A stretch of DNA of 64,000 nt from Paramacrobiotus metropolitanus (GCF_019649055.1 NW_026570272.1:496001-560000), one strand, 5' to 3'. Counted from the first letter of the stretch, positions 39,102 through 51,034 are shown. The notes: generated by a model not told the origin, from the letters alone. Program-made: numbers and translations.

Positions 39102-39199
39102 ATACGCCGGTATGGTGCCGTTAGCGTTGAGTGCAAGGTACATTAATGTGCCACATAGCAAAATTATATCTATACATGTATTTTGCACCGATCATGCTT

Positions 39200-41734
39200 T
39201 CCCTGCATGATGCAATACGTGGAAGATGTTGCAAATAACCTAAAGCGTAGCGGTTAATTTTTTATCTACCGGAACTGACGACATTTCTCACCATTGTCGG
39301 CTAGCTATGTTAGTCAAAACAGGCACCGCTTGCCTTCCGGAAACAAATCAAACATACAAATATGCCTCAAAAAACCTTATTAACGTATCTGAGCCAACTG
39401 TTGGATGCAGTTGGGTAAGTTGTCCTTCCCCGGCATTTCTACGTACGTACCATGCATGACGTAGTTTTAAACAGCTAGTTAACTGTACGAGAAGTAATTT
39501 CACACTAGCCAAAGGTCATTCCCGCAATTTTAGAAATGGAAACGTAAGATTATGCGCGCACTTTCAAGAAATTCGCTATTATGAAAGCAGTAATTGAAGG
39601 GCGATCCTAAATCATCTATACCGTTCGCCTGTTCTGCTGCTATTACCCGGCTGGAGTATGCCGCTACGGCAGTAGTGTGCATATGGCTAAATCCGTCGCG
39701 GGTCTCAAGCGCCGTTTTCCAGCCAATAATATCGCACTCAAGCCGCGTGACGGCCGCAGTACAAGGAACGGTATTAGGGATTTGGTCTTCCACCTTCTGA
39801 TACTTATCCACTAAAACTATTTTCTTCACGGCTTGTTCCTTTTCTATTCAGCTATAGCCACTTTACATAGCAAAGTGACCACTAAAGTTATGCAGATTTG
39901 AAACATTAAAAAACTAGCCCAAGTTATCAAAGTTGCTCACCTAACGTCTTAGGCCGCATATTCAGTGTTCCCGAAGCAGCAGCAGCATTTTATTTTACAA
40001 CCGCCAAACTTAACCCTTGTCCCTCAAAAGCCATGGATCCAGGTTCGCCGGTCGCATCGGAAATCCTTCGGTTCACAAATCGCTTCGTTTCCGCAGTGAC
40101 CGTTCCAAACGTTGCAAGTGTCTGGATCGCCAATGCAAAGAAGATATATCCGATCTCCACTGTTTCTAGGTACGCACATCTGCACTCTTTGCTATTTTCT
40201 GCCAGCTGAGTTAAATGCCAGATTTCTACGAGCGTTCTTTAACGTGGGAAACAGTGTCCCAACACGTGGCATCTCGTACGATTGCTTTACCGTCTCGCAC
40301 AGGAAGGTAAGTAAGGTCCTGCCGTTTGATTATGCAATGTCTGTACTTGACAATCCCATAGCTTCGTTCTAACACAGGAAGGTAAAGACAAAAACGGTAT
40401 CTTCGTTAGGATTGGGCACAAGTGATGCCACCAAATGGCTAAACCGGAAATGAACGCAGAATCCACTGCTTGTGTTACTGCATCGTAGAAAAATCGTTGT
40501 TTTCTGTTTTAAATCGAAAAGGTTCAGAAGAAAAGAAGGAATTGAATAAATATACAATACCGCACTTCACGCCCAGACTGTGAGCGCTAAAATTTAATAT
40601 TAATGCCCTAATCATCAGATTTAGAGCTTATGCACTTTTCCTCGGAACTGTTTTCAAACCGCGAGCTTGGTTACAAACCGGCTTTGAACGCATTTCCAAC
40701 ACCGCCCTACTTGACGAGGCGGTGGGTAGTGGGTACCTGCAAAGCGAGCGATTGCGTCATTAAACTCTTTGGTCAGAACAGGCAGGAAATATCTCGTTTG
40801 ACCTCATCTAGGCTGTCGGGTGGAGCTTCGATCCACCAGTAAAGCACGCATATCCTACAATTACATCGTTCGTTACAATGAGAGGCCATACTTGTAAAAT
40901 AGTTTACAGTTCAGAAACCAAGGAAGTAAACGGAAAAATGCCCTCCTTGGGGTCCGGATCTTTATCGCTTAAGTTATCTAACCACCGCACATACAGAGTA
41001 ACGACTCGAGAATGACCACAACAGAACACCGTCGACGAAATAAAATTCTTGAACTGAAATGAAACTCTTACTTGCAATTTTGATTCCTTAAGGTTGATGT
41101 CGGTTATAACGTTGTGTCGGTGCCGTTTATAACGTTGTATCGGTTGTTTGCCATATTCGAAGTACTGCATGCCACGACGGATCTTCGGTTGCAAATAAAA
41201 CACATAGTAAATGTGGCAAACAGCTTCTGGCAGAACTTTTAGCTGTTTATGTACCGGATATGACGACATTTCCCATCACTGCCGGCTGCCAGTGGTGTTC
41301 CTTCGTTGCTGCGGGATCAGACTACAGTCTATAATATTTTAGGCTAGAGGAAGGTCATACTACCTGAACTGATTAAACGTTCTCGGGCCTTGCAGTTCTA
41401 CTTCACCCAGAATTTCCCGGTACCGGATCGCGTGTGAATTACAGTAGACCGGGAAAACTAGGAACGTCGGCAAAATAATTCAATTAAGAAAGCAAATTTT
41501 TGTTCAGTATTTTGCTGACTATAGTTCAGCTGCAACAGAACGGTGTCAAATTGACAACAACGGGTTCACTGCTATGCATGACAAATTTAAGTACGTTTAA
41601 TTACAGCTGTAATCAGAAGAAATTCCGATTGTAAGGCAATGCGTCGTGGACAGTTTGTCTGGTTTCGTAGATTTCTTCTGTCAGACAAACTTAATGCTCT
41701 TTTTACCAAATGGCAACCAATATTACGTATGTCG
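39200..41734. other. Intergenic, duplicated upstream sequence; no clear gene
   Basis: The upstream region of the astacin-LRR gene shares stretches with 45900-46500. A third, degraded copy of the phrase CTACCGGAACTGACGACATT (39265 and 45983 regions) stands at about 41252-41291, suggesting an older duplicate. On the minus strand, 40030-40190 encodes a short cysteine-rich stretch (CNVWNGHCGNEAICEPK), vaguely EGF-like, between no clear splice sites. I do not call a gene. Confidence 0.4.
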
Positions 41735-42134
41735 TACGTATGTAACCGTCCAAAACGTCCGGACGTCTGAGACGTCCGGCGGATCTTTTGGAGCCTAAAC
41801 CGTCCAAAACGTCCGGGGGCCGCCAAAACGTCCGGCGTAAATTTTGCCCACCATGTTTTTTGGTTTTTTCGTTGGTTCGCAGCCGGACGTTTGTGCCTGA
41901 CCGTCAATTCGTAGCCGAACGTTTCAGCCTGATCGTCAATTCGTAGCCGAACGTTTCAGCCTGACCTTTAATTCGTAGCCGGACGTCTCTGCCCAACCGT
42001 CATTTCGTAGCCGGACGTTTCAGCCTGACCTTTAATTCGTAGCCGGACGTCTCTGCCCAACCGTCATTTCGTAGCCGGACGATTGAGCTTGACTGTTAAT
42101 TCATAGCCGGACGTTTTGGACGGTTACATACGTA
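41735..42134. mobile_element. Foldback element with an internal 32-bp minisatellite
   Basis: The terminal inverted repeats are perfect over 28 bp: TACGTATGTAACCGTCCAAA at 41735 and its inverse ending at 42134. The CCGGACGTTT end motif is repeated inside. The core is a run of about seven to eight 32-bp units (next entry). It has no coding capacity, so it is a non-autonomous DNA element. Confidence 0.8.
41875..42125. repeat. 32-bp tandem repeat array
   Basis: Units share ATTCGTAGCCGGACGTTTCA with alternate spacers CCTGACCTTTA and CTGCCCAACCGTC. The same CCGGACGTTTT word makes up the element's terminal repeats, so the array probably grew from its own end sequence. Confidence 0.8.
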
Positions 42135-42161
42135 CCGTATCATATTTTCTTGGGCTACGCG

Positions 42162-42355
42162 CAGGCCCGTCCTTAGGTTTTTGGGAGGGGGCGCACCATT
42201 GTTCTCAAAAAAGAACAATGGCGCCAGTTGCGCCAGTTCCGAATCTCCCTTTTTTTAACATGTAAGGTCCGACGCCAGTTGCGCCAGTTCGTTTTCGGAA
42301 GGGTGGGGGGGGGGAGGGCGTGCGCCAGTGCGCCCCCCCCTTAAGGACGGGCCTG
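42162..42355. mobile_element. Short terminal-inverted-repeat element (MITE-like)
   Basis: CAGGCCCGTCCTTAGG at the left is inverted at the right (CTTAAGGACGGGCCTG). GCGCCAGTTGCGCCAGTTC-type words repeat inside next to long G and C runs. The CAG...CTG ends recall hAT-type non-autonomous elements. A clear 8-bp target duplication is not visible. Confidence 0.6.
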
Positions 42356-42804
42356 GAGCCTACGCGTAATCTCGATCTCTGTACTTACGTTAGTTACGTA
42401 TGTGCTTGAGTGTTCCTATGCGTCCTGAGCTCTCACCGTTTATTTTTGGCTGGTCTGTCCCGGGGATACCTCTTTTTCCATCTATCTACACAGTAATCGT
42501 GAATCACTAGTTCAGATCAGTGTGGCGTAGCGTTGGTTTATTATACCGAATCGGCGCATACCCATGTTACATGGGGAGGGGGGGGAAGGGGCACCCGAAC
42601 ATGTAAGGGGAAACACCCGAAAAGGAAGTTGTCGCATCGGCGGCCCGTGAACGTCAAGTTTTTGGGGGAAACAAATTTTGAAAATCGGCCTCAACCATTT
42701 TGTTCATAATTTTACAGCGAGTCTAATTATATGTTCAGAAAAAATGGGCGCTCGGGAGGAGTAGCTCTTTGAAAAATTAACGGGGGTCTCGCGACGGGCC
42801 TGCC

Positions 42805-42968
42805 CATGTAGCCGACAGGAAAGTGGACCAGTGGATGTTCATGGTTCAATAAAATCGCATCCACCTTTCTCTCGAAGGTGGGCAGAAAGGTAGATCAGTC
42901 GTACACGAGCTTGCCAAAAGTAAATTGCCACATTTCTGTCGAAGTCCGTCCATCTCAGTCTGCCAGTG
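42805..42968 (+). repeat. Interspersed repeat, copy 2
   Basis: Partner of 34652-34810. Here it lies only about 110 bp from the 3' end of the duplicated gene; in the first copy about 1.5 kb, including the element at 35591-36101, intervenes. Confidence 0.7.
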
Positions 42969-43080
42969 AAATGGACACAAAATTACACAAAAGCTATTAA
43001 ATTAACTATGCAGCTAAGTGAACTAAATATTCAGCTGTTCCCATGAATTAAAACAACGAGAGAAATAAAATTTATTGTCA

Positions 43081-45600
43081 GCCGCTTGAGGAAGCGGAAT
43101 TTACTTGTGCCACGGTTTCTTCTGGAATTGCTTCGCTAGTGGAATAAGAGGTTACTGGCGTTTTGTTTTCCGTGGGAATTGGTTCACTTGCAGAAGTACA
43201 GCTGTCTACGGCATCCGCGGGAACGGGTTAACTGGTCGAAGAAACGATGACGGATGTTGTGGTTTTTGCAGTTTGTGGCGATTTCGTAACCGTGGTAATT
43301 TTTATCTTGGTGACTGCGTTGCTCCCCTGCATCACTGACGCATCGCAGGGTGGTTCGTAGATTGAGTAATCGATCTGTGTATAGTAATTAATCCACTCCG
43401 TGCCGAAGGGAAACGGATCGGCGCGACAGTTCACTGGATGATAAAGATCCTCCTTGTCAAATCCAGAGTTTTCGAGAAGTTCTCCAGTAGAACGTCCATC
43501 GAACGAATAAACATCGCCGACTTCAGTCCGAATTCGCAGCCTTTTACTGGCTCGAAACCACGAACGATACCAAGCAAACTCGCAGCGGCAGTGAAGACTG
43601 CGCAAGAAGCTTCGGAACGGATGGTCGAAATTCTAGTATTTCTGGTCTTCAAACAGCGCTTCCAGTGACAATATTTGCAGGTCTGGCAAATCGGTAAAGG
43701 TGCCGTGCTGCATGGTTTTGATTGTAGTGTTGTAAAAAACAACCATAAGCAGCCGCTTCGAGACGGCGAAATCTTTCTTTTCAATGACCAGACCCCGAGC
43801 GTTGTACAGTTGAAAGTCCAACATGCTCGTGAAATTAAGATCGATCAACCTGGAGGTCACGCGCTCTGTTGTGCAGTTGCGTAGTTGTAGCTTGACGACT
43901 TGGCGTTGTATTGGGGCGAAAGAATACTTGGCGATAAGCTGCTCTTCCACGTCCATGGAAACAACTCGCAATGGTGGTTCTGCCATATCCACCGCCATTC
44001 GCGCCAATATGGTGAGCGATGCATTTGACCGGCAAACAATCCGGAAGTCAGTTCGCGAAGTGCAGTTATCAGTTGTTGTGACATCGGACTTGCAATAGCG
44101 ATTGAACTGTGCACCACACTCCTCATCCGTCATTTTCTCAAGGGAGAATTTGGGAAAATCCTCGTCGGCGTCGCGTTGTTTACTGCCCCGGGTAACGTTT
44201 AGCGGACAGTTATAGGCAATCATAATTTTGGCGACATCGGTTGGACTAAGGGTTTTCCTCCGTCCCATACGATTGGAGTTTTCGACACCATGGCAGGATT
44301 TCGGCTTAGCGAGTAAGCCCACGTGAAGTAATGCAGAATGGAATGGTAGTCGTACTTGGTTCCAAACGTGTACATGGATGGATTGATCCGATAAATCGAA
44401 TAATAGTCGCTGTCAATGCTGTCATTGCGCACTTCAATGTACTGGTCGCGATCGGGGCGCTTGTGTTCGTAGTCAAAGCCCAGTGAGCGCATGAGAGCTG
44501 TCATGATTCCATTTCACCTTGATTGAATCAAGGGGCTGAGTACGAAAACGCCGACAGATATGATGGACTTCCCAGGTAGATATCTTGTAAGCCGCCGATG
44601 CGTCCAAGGTCCGCAGTGCATCTAAGGAGAACAACGCGAAGAAATAATGACGTTGATAGTTTCTAAATTACTTATTATTGATAAGGATCGTGACTTACTT
44701 GTCGGAGCTGGTGCCTTGGATATACAGGTAATCCGTTTCATATGTTCTGGGTTTTAACATGATGCAACCTTTCGTCAGTCTCTCCATTGTGCGAAGAGTT
44801 TGCTGCTCCGATTGATCTACGCAAATAAATTCTTGTAAAAATAATATAAAAAAATACCGTAAAGGAGTCCGCTTCAGTAGCTGTGCATTACCTTATTCGC
44901 CCGCTATGGCCAGTGAAATCACATAACATTAACACTATACGAGTACTGATGTTGACATAAAAATAACTTGGCGGCATTGCAACGCATCCCTCTATGGATT
45001 TGTGTTTCTGTAGTATTACTGTATATACTTGAATATAAAACGACTCTTTATACGAACGAATAAATATAAGAACGAATTAGAGGCACGGTAAGTCGCAATT
45101 AATTTCTGCATTCTCACTAAGGTAATATGGGCTTATGTAGTAAGGGATCGCGGCAGGATTCGGCCAGAGTTTAGGTCCGGTTTTAGCAACAGCATTTACG
45201 TCCGAAAAATTGAGTGGTTTGTTGAAAAGATCTGAAAATAAAAAAATGGTTACTGGAATAATTAATTTTTTTCAAATTTTCGAAGCAAAAACGTCACGGA
45301 TCTGGCTGTGTTCCTGGTACTTAAATACTCTGTACCAACTCATAGCAGGCTGCCCAACTAATTTAAAAGCTGCGCTCCGGTCTTCCATTAGTGTACACCG
45401 GTGTGCAGTTTATTGGTTATGCTTTTGTTTAATAAGGAAGACCTGTCCTGGAAATGTTTTCAACCAAGTCTAGTAACGAGTCTGTTAACAAAGCCTACCT
45501 TCCGTTATCTCAACGTCTTGATTTCCGCTATCGCTGCAGCTGGGCTGAGAAACGCTGCAGCAACGAACAAAAGGAATAAACCGTAGTATGTTGTTCCCAT
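43081..45600 (-). pseudogene. Astacin-LRR pseudogene, tandem duplicate of 36341-38962
   Basis: All four exons can be aligned with the intact copy. The start and signal peptide (ATG at 45598-45600, LFLLFVAAAFLSPAAA) are kept, but exon 1 has lost one base before its donor. The region before ALMRSLGFDYEHKR carries a small insertion. A frameshift follows NPAMVSKT at about 44290. A TAC-to-TAG change gives a stop at 43633-43635 just before the LRR cap (FRSFLRSLHC). As in the intact copy, the zinc-binding histidines are absent, so loss of catalysis came before the duplication. The 3' end is approximate. Confidence 0.85.
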
Positions 45601-45803
45601 TGCAAGGTCTAATGCCTGCACACCTGGAAACGGTGCCGGTAAAGACTTGCTACTATACTTTATATTACAGAGATAGAGATAAAGCGTCAAGTAAAAATCG
45701 TAGATAAAACGTCAAGTAAAGACGTCAACTAGATAAAACATTAAGTAAAAAATTGCAGGTAGAAAACATAAATCCGAGCCGTGCTCGTAATAGACTCTAT
45801 CCG

Positions 45804-45822
45804 GTTTTTATAAAATACGCCG
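45804..45822 (-). promoter_or_regulatory. TATA-region of the astacin-LRR pseudogene
   Basis: GGCGTATTTTATAAAAACC on the minus strand corresponds to the TATA region of the intact copy at 39094-39110. Confidence 0.4.
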
Positions 45823-45899
45823 GTTACGTGCGGCTAGCGCAGAGTGAATGCTACAGTATTGTGCCACATTGCAAAATTATGTATATGTACATGTATTTT

Positions 45900-47071
45900 G
45901 CCAGCGATCATGCTTTATTTGCCTGATGCAATACGTTGGCGATGTTGCAAATAACCTCAAGGGTAGCGGTTAATTTTTCATCTACCGGAACTGACGACAC
46001 TTCTCATCATTGTCGGCTACTTTAGATAGTCCGAACCAGGCACCGTCTGCCTTCCAGAAACAACTCAAAAAATATGTCGCAGAAAACATACATACCTCAG
46101 TAACCTCATTAACGCATCCCCAGCAAACTGCTATATACAGCTGAATATGTCTTCATAACTTGACTTTTTTACGTAAGTAAAGTGGTTTTAAAAAGTTTGT
46201 TTACTGTATCAGAAGTAACTTCACACCCAAAGTTATTCAAAGTTACGCCAGAAATTCGCCATTGTGAAAGCAGTAATAGAAGAAGGAAGGAAACCCGAAT
46301 CTCCAACACTGTTTCCCTGCTCTGCTGCTGTAACCCGGCTGCAGTAAAGGGAAACTGTTGAAATACATATACAGTACATAGCTAAATTCGACGCGGGTCA
46401 TAAACGTCATTTTCAGCCGCACTCGAGCCGGGCGACGGCTGCAGTAAAGGGAAACTGTGTTAAGGATTTGTCCTTCCGCCTTCTGTTACTTATCCGCAGA
46501 GGTTGGTTTCTTCACGAATTGTTCTTTGCCTATTTGGCCGCTTCACATAACAGAATGCCTGCACTGATACACTAGCTATTAAAATTATGAAGATTGGAAA
46601 CCTTGAAAAAATAGCCGAAGACACTTACTAGTGTTTATTTTGTCCAGACGTCTACTGTATAGAAAAGGGATAAATGCACGTTTCCCCTACATTATACCTA
46701 GCGGAGAATACTGCCGAAACCTATGCACGATCTTTACTGTACACGCTCATGATGGATACTGAATCTCTCAAACATAACTTCAGCAGAAAACTGAGAAAAG
46801 AGACGACTTAAGACACAGATATTATATAAATTACGCGAAGATAGTTCACAATAAATGCATAAGCGCTTGTTTACCGGTGAACGCAAAAGTATACGTACGT
46901 GACCGCACGCCACATAACAAAAGTGTTGTTGTACAGCATTGTCTGCTTTACAGTATTAGTTATTTAATTATTTCATGGATAAGAAAGTCGTATTAATCTT
47001 GCGGTCCAACAAGTGTAGGTCCACACGGACCAGCGTGTGTGGAAGGTGCTAGGTTTGCTGATTCGTGCAGC
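45900..47071. other. Duplicated upstream flank and intergenic sequence
   Basis: To about 46550 this resembles 39130-39900, the other copy's upstream flank (shared words such as GATGCAATACGT, GTTGCAAATAACCT, TCTACCGGAACTGACGACA). Beyond that it is unremarkable AT-rich sequence. Confidence 0.6.
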
Positions 47072-48182
47072 CAGGTAGGGTTGAAATCACGCTTTCACCA
47101 TTTCACATTTCACTTTTCATTTCACTTTCATTTCATAATCACGCGGACCCTCGCGTGAAACGTGAAAGTGAAATGAAATGAAACGTGAAATGCATGAAAT
47201 GGTGAAATCGTGAAATCGCTTGAAATGCATCAAAAGCGGACGAAATTAGAGCGATTCACTATATTTCTTGCAACGAAAATGTTCACTCCGTTGTATTTTT
47301 TGTGTGACCCCTTCTAATTCGATTCCCTGCTTTAAGCAACACTGCGCGTAAGCATTAATGTTGCAACTGGAAGAGAAGAAAACGTTTTTCGTACGCTTTT
47401 AGTGCAGGTAATTTCAGAATTCAGATATCTAAATGCATAGGTAGCCAAAACGCCTAGAGTAAGATTTATTTCTACTGTTCTTCCCATTAATACTGAGAAT
47501 TCGGCTTATTAAAGAAAACTACCCGTGCCAAGGTAGAAGAACTCGGTTTGCAAACTGGGATATCGTACAGCGGATAAGAAAGAAATAATTTTTTAGAGGT
47601 GTTTAGAGTGCAATTAAGATCAAATGCAAATAACGAAATTGCTCGGCTACTTACAGTTGGACCTCGCGCGGACAAGCTCAAAAGGAGCGCCGCGCGTCCA
47701 AATACGACTAGTATCAAAGTCGAAGGAAATTCCGTGCCGCAGTACGCTACTGCGCTGATTTCTTGAATAGAAACGAACATTTTCTTTGTACGCCTTGTTC
47801 TTATAAACCGATTACCATTTTCAAACTTCTACTCCTAATTTTAGTTTTAAATAGTTTTATCTTATTCTGTAGTAAAAATAAAAGCAAATTGAACAATCTT
47901 CTTGCACTTACTGTATAGTCTGTACTGAATAATAAATTTAGTAATCCATTTACAGAGTACAACGAATATTTTTGAAATATTAAACTTCTACTAGTACCGT
48001 GCAGTTGCAGTATTACGTAGTGTTTTAATTGCTTTCGGCTGTTTGCAACCCTAATAAAAGCTAAAATAATCAATTTAAATTTTATTTTTTATTTCACGTT
48101 TCATTTCAATTCACTTCCTTTCACTTTCATTTCACTTCTTTTCACAAATGGGTCTAAGCCTCGTGAATTTCAACCCTACCTG
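47072..48182. mobile_element. Non-autonomous element with 20-bp inverted ends
   Basis: CAGGTAGGGTTGAAATCACG at 47072-47091 is inverted at 48162-48182 with one extra base. Just inside both ends are runs of GAAATG/CATTTC words (about 47090-47230 and 48085-48150) that also pair with each other. GTGCAGCC at 47065-47072 and 48205-48212 could be an 8-bp target duplication, which would suit a hAT-type element. No transposase frame is seen in the 1.1 kb. Confidence 0.6.
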
Positions 48183-48205
48183 CACCTGCACCGTGCAGGT
48201 GCAGG
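48179..48205. repeat. Near-perfect palindrome, 13-bp arms
   Basis: CCTGCACCTGCAC, one spacer base, then its exact inverse. It lies directly at the right end of the preceding element. Confidence 0.8.
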
Positions 48206-48212
48206 TGCAGCC

Positions 48213-49081
48213 AAAGATGTGGAAAGGACGAAAGGTACTGAAGATTGCGGAAATCGTAGTGTTAGGGCATTTCCATGGAAGTACCATTGCGTATAGTAAG
48301 TTAACAAAATAACTAGCAATGCAAGATATTTAAAACATTTTTTAAAGCTTGCGGGAATTTATATCACATAACAAAAGCGTTGCGCACGGTTCGAAGTTCA
48401 AACAGTGCGCATTCTTTTGCAGCCCAGCGATTGTGCGTAGGTCAAAGTTTGAATGAGTGAAGAATCGTTGGGTTGCAAAAAAATTCGTAGTTATATACGT
48501 ATTAAAATTATCCTAAATTTTACTGTTTTCGTACAATTACGTATTAATTATTATTTTATTAAGTGCAATCGCAAAATTAGGACTATAACAATTTTTAATT
48601 TCTTCGCCCTTTGTGACAGCGTCGGCGACTGCCGCATCATTCTCTTCTGCGCAGAACGTGGAATCTAAAGACAATGAAAATCCCGTTAATCCTTAATAAA
48701 ATTCATAAAGCGCCGACAAACGCGGCCAATATACGCATTTCCATCACCATGTTCTTCGTTTTCCGGATACTACCACGCGTGTCCTCAAATAAAAAACAAT
48801 CACGTTTCCGCTGTGAAAGTGAATGTCAGATAGATCGGACGTATGCAGTCTACCATCAATCAGACAAGCGTGGCGCCGCAACAAAGCCTGTCATGTCCAA
48901 ACAATCTATCAATTAACCCACCACGGATTATACGAGCCATAAACACACACCGCGCAGCATGCAACTCGGACAGCGAGATTTAATTATCACACTTTTACTG
49001 GCAGCCATCAATCCGTTAGCAGTCGGTGGGTTTTGTTCGCTGGGCGGGGCCTGTCACTGATCGTTGCGGAAAAGTATGCGG
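48213..49081. other. Intergenic; no gene seen
   Basis: AT-rich, with two short plus-strand open frames that have no recognisable content. Confidence 0.5.
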
Positions 49082-49113
49082 TATATAGAAGTTGATTGAA
49101 AATTCTTGTCAGT
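49082..49113 (+). promoter_or_regulatory. Core promoter: TATA box and initiator
   Basis: TATATAG at 49082-49088 and TCAGT at 49109-49113 are about 28 bp apart, the arthropod-type TATA/Inr arrangement. They predict a leader of about 74 nt before the ATG at 49185. Confidence 0.65.
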
Positions 49114-49184
49114 GATTTTGTGATTAATCTCACGTATCCGTTTCACTTTCACTACAGTTTTTTTTCTTGTTTTTCATCTGCAAA

Positions 49185-50112
49185 ATGACTGTTATTATTG
49201 GCGTCATAGTGGCTTTCGTTGCCAGTGCTTGCGATGCTTCCTTATTGGTAAGTCGGAAAATCAGGCGTCACAGAAAGCTCTTAGTAATTACTTTACTAAA
49301 CGATTACAGTAATAATAATCTTTTTAATTTATAATTTGATAATCTTGGTATGTATATAAATAACTTTTTTAACTTTTTGATATTGTGTTTTTTGCTGCGA
49401 AGACTCGACAACCAGTTTTTCGTTTTTTACGCCTTTTTAGCTAATTTGAGAACGAGTACCTAAACTTTTGTTAGACTCCTGTTTATTTAATTCGAAGAAT
49501 TGCACTTTTTGTTGAACAGGTGAAGCGCGCTTCTGGCCAAACACCGAAAGTCTGGGACGCGTTGGACCAATTGAAAGGCGCCAATCGCGCACTCCACGCA
49601 ACTGAGATGCAGGAGCTATTGCGTTCCGCCCGTCCCAACCAGGATTATCCCGCACTAGCCAGTATTCCCGCTACAAACATCGACTGTCTAAAATTCCATC
49701 AACCCGGATTTTATGCTGACGTGGACGCCGGCAAATGTCAGGTGTTTCATCGATGTGATATCAGCGGGAATCTGACAAGCTACCTTTGTCCTAATATGAC
49801 GGTAAAAAAGGCTGTCATTTTTATTTGGATTATTTATGAAGTGCATGCCTAATCACATTGTTATTTTGGCAGTTGTTTAACCAAATCACGCTGGTCTGTG
49901 ATTGGTGGTTCAACGTGGACTGCAGTCAGGCCAAAAATTTTGCGGATTACTCCAACAGCCGATTATACCAAGGAGCGGATGTTATGCTGCTGGATAATCA
50001 GGAGGTCATCGCCGCGTCAGGCGCTGTGGATGCAAAGAAAGCGGCGCAGCTACCGGCGCCCAAACCTGCTAAAAACGGAAATAAAAAGGCTAAAAGAAAA
50101 TTTCGTTCCTGA
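49185..50112 (+). CDS. Secreted peritrophin-A type chitin-binding protein
   Basis: Three exons: 49185-49247, 49520-49801 and 49873-50112. The donors (GTAAGT, GTAAAA) and acceptors (GAACAG, TTGGCAG) all lie in phase 0, giving 585 bp and 194 residues. Exon 1 is a signal peptide (VIIGVIVAFVASACDA). A polar segment leads to ASIPATNIDCLKF, which opens one chitin-binding type 2 (CBM14) domain. The six cysteines are in IDCLKF, GKCQVF, HRCDI, YLCPN, LVCDWW and VDCSQ, with the aromatic residues GFYAD and CDWWFNVDC typical of cuticle proteins. The C-terminus is Lys/Ala/Pro-rich and basic (NKKAKRKFRS). It should bind chitin in cuticle or a similar extracellular matrix. The domain is split by an intron after the fourth cysteine. 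Confidence 0.9.
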
Positions 50113-50119
50113 TGCACAT

Positions 50120-50703
50120 TTTTCTTGGATCGCGATTTTCGGATTATGAAACGCAGTAACTTTGACACACAACCTGTTGTAGTAAAGGCGAATGTGAAGT
50201 AATTACCGCATGTGATCATGTGAACAAAACCAATTAACAGACTATAAAAGAAAGCTCGAAGACGGGGAAAAAAGCGAGTAGCGGACCATGAGGTTCGGAG
50301 TCTGTGGCGGTATTTATCTTTCAAATTTTAAAAATTAGGAAAAGGCAAAATTTCCAAGCGCAAAGGGTAATGACCGGACAGTTATATACCTCAGTCAGTG
50401 AAGCAGTTTTTGTAACGAAAGATCTTGTAAGTAACTTCTTTGCCACTCAGTCGAGCAAACCAAAAAAGTCGACTTTCCTTGAATTTAAAAGTAAAACATT
50501 TTAGGATGCCCTTTCGATGATTTCTGCATGAAAAACGCCTTCGCTGTTTAAGGATGTATGATATTTTATCCTCAGAGAGCGTGACATGTCACCTGCGGTG
50601 ACTGTCTGACGATGGCTGGTCTTCTCGTTCAGCGTCGTTTGGTTAGTTGCTTGTAGAAATCCTTTGCTATTCTTTTTCCATGTGGTTTTCGATCTGCGAC
50701 GGT
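50120..50703. other. Intergenic; no gene seen
   Basis: 3' flank of the chitin-binding gene and AT-rich sequence without a supported frame. Confidence 0.5.
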
Positions 50704-51034
50704 TTACAAAACCGAAAACACAAAGGTTCGCCAGATAGAATAGTGGCGGAAAACAGCAAAAATTCGTGTAATGTATTGTAGTTCATCTAAATTGGCAGGT
50801 TGGTAATCGACAATCGACCAGGTTTCCTCCCAAAAAGTATCGTAAACTGCTGTTAAAGGTGCATGATTATCTCTCAGAGTACTGTATATCATTTCTGCCG
50901 CCGTACGTATACCATGTCGTTAACGACGCAAGCCGAATGCCACGCATGCTTTAGAAGTAAATGAATATTTTCCCAGGTGGCAGTTCTGACCTTCAAGCGA
51001 AAACAGCCTGCTGCGGCCACCATCGGCCTATAAG
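50704..51034 (-). pseudogene. Kelch-repeat relic of a kinase-kelch gene
   Basis: Minus-strand fragments correspond to the last kelch repeats of the gene at 56388-57942: DNHAPLTAVYDTFWEETWS matches its NRNHALSLEVYDSVRAEAW region. Plus-strand sequence around ATTTTCCCAGGTGGCAGTTC closely matches 56610-56640. It is broken by stops and frameshifts and cut at its upstream side by the inverted-repeat element at 51035. Confidence 0.7.

Noticed and set aside
41875-42125. CRISPR-like regular repeat
   Set aside because: The units are contiguous 32-bp tandem copies without unique spacers, inside a foldback element in an animal genome.
47487-47780. Minus-strand ORF inside the 1.1-kb element
   Set aside because: No transposase or other motif, and the length is expected by chance in this composition.
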